A stretch of DNA of 46,202 nt from assembly GCA_024275795.1 (NCBI GenBank), contig JAJRYJ010000033.1:1-46202 (forward strand), in the 5' to 3' direction. The stretch is from Actinomycetes bacterium. Its GTDB lineage: Bacteria; Actinomycetota; Thermoleophilia; BMS3ABIN01. The notes beneath the pieces were generated by a model. It was not told where the DNA came from. It was given only the letters and a program-made list of their open reading frames with translations, and did no database searches. Position numbers and translations under genes: made by a program. Positions within the stretch are counted from its first letter, which is position 1. Every line of letters starts with the position of its first letter. Positions 43,138-46,202 of the stretch are shown piece by piece.

Positions 43138-43143
43138 ATTATA
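43138..43143 (-). promoter_or_regulatory. Candidate glmM promoter (-10)
   Basis: A perfect TATAAT on the minus strand lies 57 bases before the glmM start. The -35 region is poor (TTTTTA at about 17 bases). Further upstream, GCCTCCG (from about 43178) and CGGAGGC form a hairpin in the otherwise empty gap 43082-43260. Confidence 0.45.
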
Positions 43144-43260
43144 AAGGCTTTGGCGCCTGGTAAAAAGCCGCCGGCGCCTCCGCAGGGGCCGGAGGCTGTT
43201 TAACGAAGGTCAGCCCCGTGGTAAATAGATTAGTGACGGCGACGCAAGCGAGGAGGAGTC

Positions 43261-43542
43261 ATGAGGGCAATCTGGAAGGGAGCGCTGCTGGCGGAGAGCG
43301 ACCAGACCATAGAGATAGAGGGCAACCAGTATTTCCCCCCGGACACGGTCAACAGGGATTTTCTCGAGGAAAGCGACTACCATTCCACGTGCCCCTGGAA
43401 GGGAGAAGCAAGCTATTACCACGTGGTCGTGGACGGGGAGGTCAACAGCGACGCCGCCTGGTATTATCCCAGCCCCAGGGAAGGGGCCACGCAGATAACC
43501 GGCTACGTCGCCTTCTGGAAGGGCGTCGAGGTAACCGGCTAG
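43261..43542 (+). CDS. DUF427 family protein
   Basis: The 93-residue protein matches DUF427: AIWKGALLAESDQTIEIEGN, YFPPDTVN, the very typical STCPWKGEASYYHVVVDGE, and AAWYYPSPREGA then GYVAFWKGVEV. The family folds as a small beta barrel; its function is not known. ATG 43261 follows GAGGAGG closely. Its stop codon TAG lies in a CTAG that also holds the stop of the gene converging from the other strand. Confidence 0.92.
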   Translation: MRAIWKGALLAESDQTIEIEGNQYFPPDTVNRDFLEESDYHSTCPWKGEASYYHVVVDGEVNSDAAWYYPSPREGATQITGYVAFWKGVEVTG

Positions 43543-44645
43543 ATAAAGACCTTCTCCACGAAGGGGGATGTCATGGCGGCCACCAGGGCGTAATAGCCGG
43601 GGATGAAGCGCAGACGCCCACCGGCGGCGGGGACGCTGTCGGCGCAAGCGGCGTCATGGTCTGCTTCCAGGGAGACAGCCAGGTAGTCGCTGGTGAGGTT
43701 CAGGGGCATGACATCGTCCCGCAGGGGTCTGAGGGAAGCGGCCTCGGAGCCGATATCCTGGGAGCCCACGGCAAGCAGCGCCTGGCAGGCGCCGCCTTTC
43801 TCGTAGACCTCCAGCACGTCAGCCTCCAGCAGGAAGGCATCCGTGCGCGCCCCCTCAAGGAATGCGGTCCCCGGCGGGTCTAAAACGCCGCCGTCAGCGG
43901 GAGGGCCGCCGTCAGCGGCAGCGCCGACCGGCTCAGTGGGGGCGCCGCCGGGTATGCTGCCCAGCAGCAGCGCCTCTCCGCACCTGAGCTCGTCCAGGGC
44001 TGCCAGCGGGCCGCCGGCCTCTGTCCGGGACCCCGCCAGCAGGCGCAGCAGCCCCGAGCCGCCGGCGGACCGCCAGGGCCTGCCGCCGGCAACGACACCG
44101 GATATCTCTGCTGCAGCCTCTTCCAGGGCAGTCAACGCGGCGGCCAGCGGCGCTTCGGGCCTGGAGCAGGCGATATTGGTGGCGACGCCGGCCAGGTCGG
44201 CGCCGGGCATCGCCGCCAGCCGCCGCGCCTGTTCGCCCGCCAGCTCCAGCGGCACACCCTCGCGCCCATCCCCCGTTTCCACCATCAGCAGGAACCGCAG
44301 GCGGCCCGGACCGCAACGCTCAAGCAGCGTCCGGGCCTGGCCGGCCGATGACACGAAACAGAGGTCCGCATCAAACCCTTCTTCCGGGTCAAGGGACGGC
44401 CGCAACAGTTGCAGGTCGCAGTCGGGATGATGCCGCCGCAGGCGGGCGATATTCGCGGAACGGGAATCGGCCAGGGAGGCGGCGCCGCCGGCGAGCATGG
44501 CCGCCGCCACGTGGGGGTCCCCCAGGCAGGCCTTGGTGACGCCGGTGAGCCGGATACGGCAGGGCCCGAGCAGACGCGCCACCAGTCGCGTGTTATGCTC
44601 GATGGCCGAGACGTCGATTGTCAGTCGCGGTCGCATTGGAGACAT
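43539..44645 (-). CDS. Alanine-racemase-like (fold III) PLP protein of unknown substrate
   Basis: The 368-residue product has the barrel of fold-III PLP enzymes: LTIDVSAIEHNTRLVARLL, the likely PLP Lys38 in GVTKACLGDPHVAAAML, and LMVETGDGREGVPLE. This resembles the racemases of ornithine or other amino acids more than Alr. The C-terminal part is less clear and carries an inserted low-complexity stretch rich in Gly, Ala, Pro and Asp (about 245-265). The start at 44645 comes directly after the T run of the rpsI terminator and has no ribosome-binding site; ATG 44636 is an alternative. The stop overlaps that of DUF427 by four bases. The substrate is unknown. Confidence 0.75.
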   Translation of the reverse strand: MSPMRPRLTIDVSAIEHNTRLVARLLGPCRIRLTGVTKACLGDPHVAAAMLAGGAASLADSRSANIARLRRHHPDCDLQLLRPSLDPEEGFDADLCFVSSAGQARTLLERCGPGRLRFLLMVETGDGREGVPLELAGEQARRLAAMPGADLAGVATNIACSRPEAPLAAALTALEEAAAEISGVVAGGRPWRSAGGSGLLRLLAGSRTEAGGPLAALDELRCGEALLLGSIPGGAPTEPVGAAADGGPPADGGVLDPPGTAFLEGARTDAFLLEADVLEVYEKGGACQALLAVGSQDIGSEAASLRPLRDDVMPLNLTSDYLAVSLEADHDAACADSVPAAGGRLRFIPGYYALVAAMTSPFVEKVFI

Positions 44646-44646
44646 G

Positions 44647-44669
44647 AAAAAGCGGACCGGGGGTCCGCT
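44647..44669 (-). terminator. Rho-independent terminator of rplM-rpsI
   Basis: On the minus strand the perfect 8-base stem AGCGGACC / GGTCCGCT around three bases is followed by TTTTT. It lies 28 bases after the rpsI stop and abuts the start of the next gene. Confidence 0.85.
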
Positions 44670-44696
44670 CAGGGTATCGCAACCGGGCCTGCCGGC

Positions 44697-45083
44697 TCAG
44701 CGCTTGGAGAACTGCGGGCGCTTGCGGGCGCCCTTGAGCCCGGCCTTCTTGCGCTCCTTGATGCGGGAATCCCGCGTGAGGAAGCCGCCGACCCGGAGCT
44801 CCTTGCGCAGGGAGTCGTCCGCCTGCAGCAGCGCCTTGGCGATGCCGTGCTTGAGGGCGCCGGCCTGCCCGCCGATGCCGCCGCCGATGATGTTGGCGGT
44901 GACGTCGAAGCGGCCGTCGGTGCCCGTGGCCTTCAGGGGCATCCGCACCTCGGTGCGCAGCCGCTCGCGGCCGAAGAATTCCTCCAGCGGACGGTTGTTC
45001 ACGGTGATCCTGCCCTCGCCGGGCGTCAGGATGACGCGGGCGATGGCGGTCTTGCGCTTGCCTGTTGCTGTATACCTAACCAA
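44697..45083 (-). CDS. rpsI: 30S ribosomal protein S9
   Basis: The 128-residue protein has the S9 features: [51 protein letters not shown] and the conserved basic end RKRPQFSKR, whose last residues reach the P-site tRNA. The start is TTG 45083 with GGGAG upstream. It overlaps the end of rplM by eight bases, the standard pair order. Confidence 0.98.
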   Translation of the reverse strand: MVRYTATGKRKTAIARVILTPGEGRITVNNRPLEEFFGRERLRTEVRMPLKATGTDGRFDVTANIIGGGIGGQAGALKHGIAKALLQADDSLRKELRVGGFLTRDSRIKERKKAGLKGARKRPQFSKR

Positions 45084-45507
45084 TGTCCAACTCCCTGGGG
45101 CCCTGGGCTTCGTGTGGATGCTCCGGACCCGCGTAGATCTTCAGCTTCTTGAGCTGGGCGCGTGAGAGCCTGTTCCTGGGCATCATCCCCCTGACGGCCA
45201 GGCGGACGACCTCCTCCGGTTTGCGCTCCAGCATCTCCGCCAGCGTCCTTTCCCTGAGGCCGCCGGGATAGCCGCTGTGGCGGTAATATTTCTTGTCCTC
45301 GAGCTTGCGGCCGGTGACGGCTATCTTCTCCGCGTTGACCACGACCACGAAATCACCCGTGTCGATGTTGGGCGTGTATTCGGGCTTGTTCTTGCCGCGC
45401 AGGGTGTCGGCGATACGCGTAGCCAGCCTTCCCAGCCGCTGGCCGCTGGCGTCGACGACGTACCAGTCGCGCTCGATGGTCGATGGTTTCGCTACGTAAG
45501 TCTTCAT
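45076..45507 (-). CDS. rplM: 50S ribosomal protein L13
   Basis: The 143-residue protein matches L13: [72 protein letters not shown] and the end [11 protein letters not shown]. It is read together with rpsI. The upstream gap 45508-45671 should hold its promoter and that of the divergent gene; I see no clear ribosomal-protein leader there. Confidence 0.98.
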   Translation of the reverse strand: MKTYVAKPSTIERDWYVVDASGQRLGRLATRIADTLRGKNKPEYTPNIDTGDFVVVVNAEKIAVTGRKLEDKKYYRHSGYPGGLRERTLAEMLERKPEEVVRLAVRGMMPRNRLSRAQLKKLKIYAGPEHPHEAQGPRELDIG

Positions 45508-45674
45508 CCGTCTGAAAAATCCCCGCTCGCTCTAGTGTTTCAGGCGCCCGTCCGCATGCCGCGTCGCCGCAGGCAAGACCGCCCGCCTGTTTCAGGCGCA
45601 AGGATGGATAGTAGAGCAAAAGGTTTCGGCTGTCAAATTTAACACCGTCCCCAATTCATCGTAAACTACATGTG

Positions 45675-46202
45675 ATGAACGATCTCCCGAGTGAAGCTCC
45701 ACAGATATATTCTCCCGGCAGAAGCAGGGTGTTGATCGTCACTGCTGTCGATGTGCACAAGGAGCGGGAAGACGCGCCGCCCGCCTGGAAGCTGGCCGAG
45801 GCCCTCTCCCGCGACTATGATGTCATCCTGGCGGCCCCCGCCACCGGCAGGGGCTCGCACCCGGACTTCGCCGTTGTCTTCTATAACAGGCGCAATCTGC
45901 CGCTGCTCTCGGGCGATTCGGACCTGGTGCTGGTTGAAGCCGCCGCCGCCAGCGATTATGCTTTCTTCTCCGAATCGGGCAAGCTTTTTCGGGTCGATTG
46001 GGATACGATTATCGGCGGCGGCCTGACCGAGGCGGCGCTGATAACGCTGGAGACACCGGCAGCCCCCCCGGGGGCGGCGGACTTCCGGATGTGGCTGCCG
46101 CCGGGCGAGAAGCGGGGCCTTTCCCATTACATGGGTAGGCTCAGGTTCCATCTGCGTGCCGGCGGCCCCCGCCTTGTCCTCTCGAGAGGGGCGGCGCTGG
46201 TA
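45675..46202 (+). CDS. Unrecognised protein, 3' end outside the window
   Basis: From ATG 45675 (or GTG 45672) a plus-strand frame stays open for 176 codons to the edge. It is not a random frame: it begins MNDLPSEAPQIYSPGRSR, then VLIVTAVDVHKEREDAPP and WKLAEALSRDYDVILAAP, like the first Rossmann unit of a GT-B glycosyltransferase, and continues FAVVFYNRRNLPLLSGDSDLV. That likeness is weak and the key C-terminal half is missing. No good ribosome-binding site is seen. Opposite frames on the minus strand across 45666-46151 are less convincing. Confidence 0.6.
   Translation, partial: MNDLPSEAPQIYSPGRSRVLIVTAVDVHKEREDAPPAWKLAEALSRDYDVILAAPATGRGSHPDFAVVFYNRRNLPLLSGDSDLVLVEAAAASDYAFFSESGKLFRVDWDTIIGGGLTEAALITLETPAAPPGAADFRMWLPPGEKRGLSHYMGRLRFHLRAGGPRLVLSRGAALV

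Noticed and set aside
45666..46151. Open frame of 161 residues on the minus strand
   Set aside because: It is antisense to the better plus-strand frame, has no recognisable motif, and reads as Arg/Gly-rich sequence expected from GC-rich DNA.
1..46202. CRISPR arrays, insertion sequences, prophage or integration sites
   Set aside because: I saw no regularly spaced repeats, transposases, integrases or phage structural genes; both tRNA genes lack a repeated 3' end nearby.

Overview
The window is GC-rich bacterial chromosome around the replication origin, most likely from a deep-branching, uncultured member of the Actinomycetota. The grounds are an FhaA/FhaB/PstP/RodA/PbpA/PASTA-kinase operon, an inositol-3-phosphate synthase coupled to a CDP-alcohol phosphatidyltransferase, a PimA-like glycosyltransferase, and a dnaA-dnaN-recF-DUF721 block. 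Several genes start with TTG or GTG and follow strong GGAGG ribosome-binding sites. The class is not certain. The usual rpmH and parB neighbours of dnaA are absent, and c-di-GMP domain proteins are prominent, which argues against typical mycobacteria and streptomycetes. I see no prophage, insertion sequence or CRISPR array.

Layout. 1-4743: replication block on the minus strand (dnaA, dnaN, recF, DciA/DUF721; probably gyrB beyond the left edge). The candidate oriC lies upstream of dnaA, with two inverted pairs of perfect TTTTCCACA boxes, and a second AT-rich gap separates dnaA from dnaN. 4744-6661: an orphan ParA whose 3' end overlaps a downstream FtsZ. 6763-11735: a small Lrp-type RAM protein, a ChbG-like deacetylase, a bifunctional nuclease, tRNA-Ile, a secreted or anchored glycoside hydrolase, and a membrane GAF/HD-GYP protein. 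11736-16184 (minus): an inositol-lipid block of phosphatidylinositol-phosphate synthase, inositol-3-phosphate synthase, a small membrane protein and a PimA-like glycosyltransferase fused to a PHP phosphoesterase.

16277-25284 (minus): a seven-gene cell-wall growth and Ser/Thr phosphorylation operon running kinase with polytopic membrane domain, fhaA, fhaB, pstP, rodA, pbpA, PASTA kinase. 25460-28052: a lipoprotein, a structured RNA leader, tRNA-Leu, a membrane-anchored protein of unknown function and a DUF4446 protein. 28036-30531: prephenate dehydratase followed by two NAD-salvage genes (nicotinate phosphoribosyltransferase, nicotinamidase). 30667-33063: a HAMP-GAF-GGDEF-HD-GYP protein. 33093-39744 (minus): ABC exporter pair, tRNA nucleotidyltransferase with a premature amber codon, alanine racemase, CBS-pair protein, NAD(P)HX repair enzyme and AcpS. 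39802-43081 (minus): glmS and glmM. 43261-45507: DUF427, a fold-III PLP protein, and rpsI-rplM. A plus-strand gene runs off the right edge.

How it works together. The window joins initiation of replication, a ParA/FtsZ pair that may couple nucleoid position to division, and peptidoglycan supply (GlmS, GlmM, Alr, RodA, PbpA) under Ser/Thr kinase, PP2C and FHA control. It also holds an inositol-phospholipid pathway that may feed phosphatidylinositol mannosides. The observations most worth checking are the PimA-like/PHP fusion next to the inositol-lipid genes, the overlapping orphan ParA-FtsZ pair, and the in-frame TAG in the tRNA nucleotidyltransferase.
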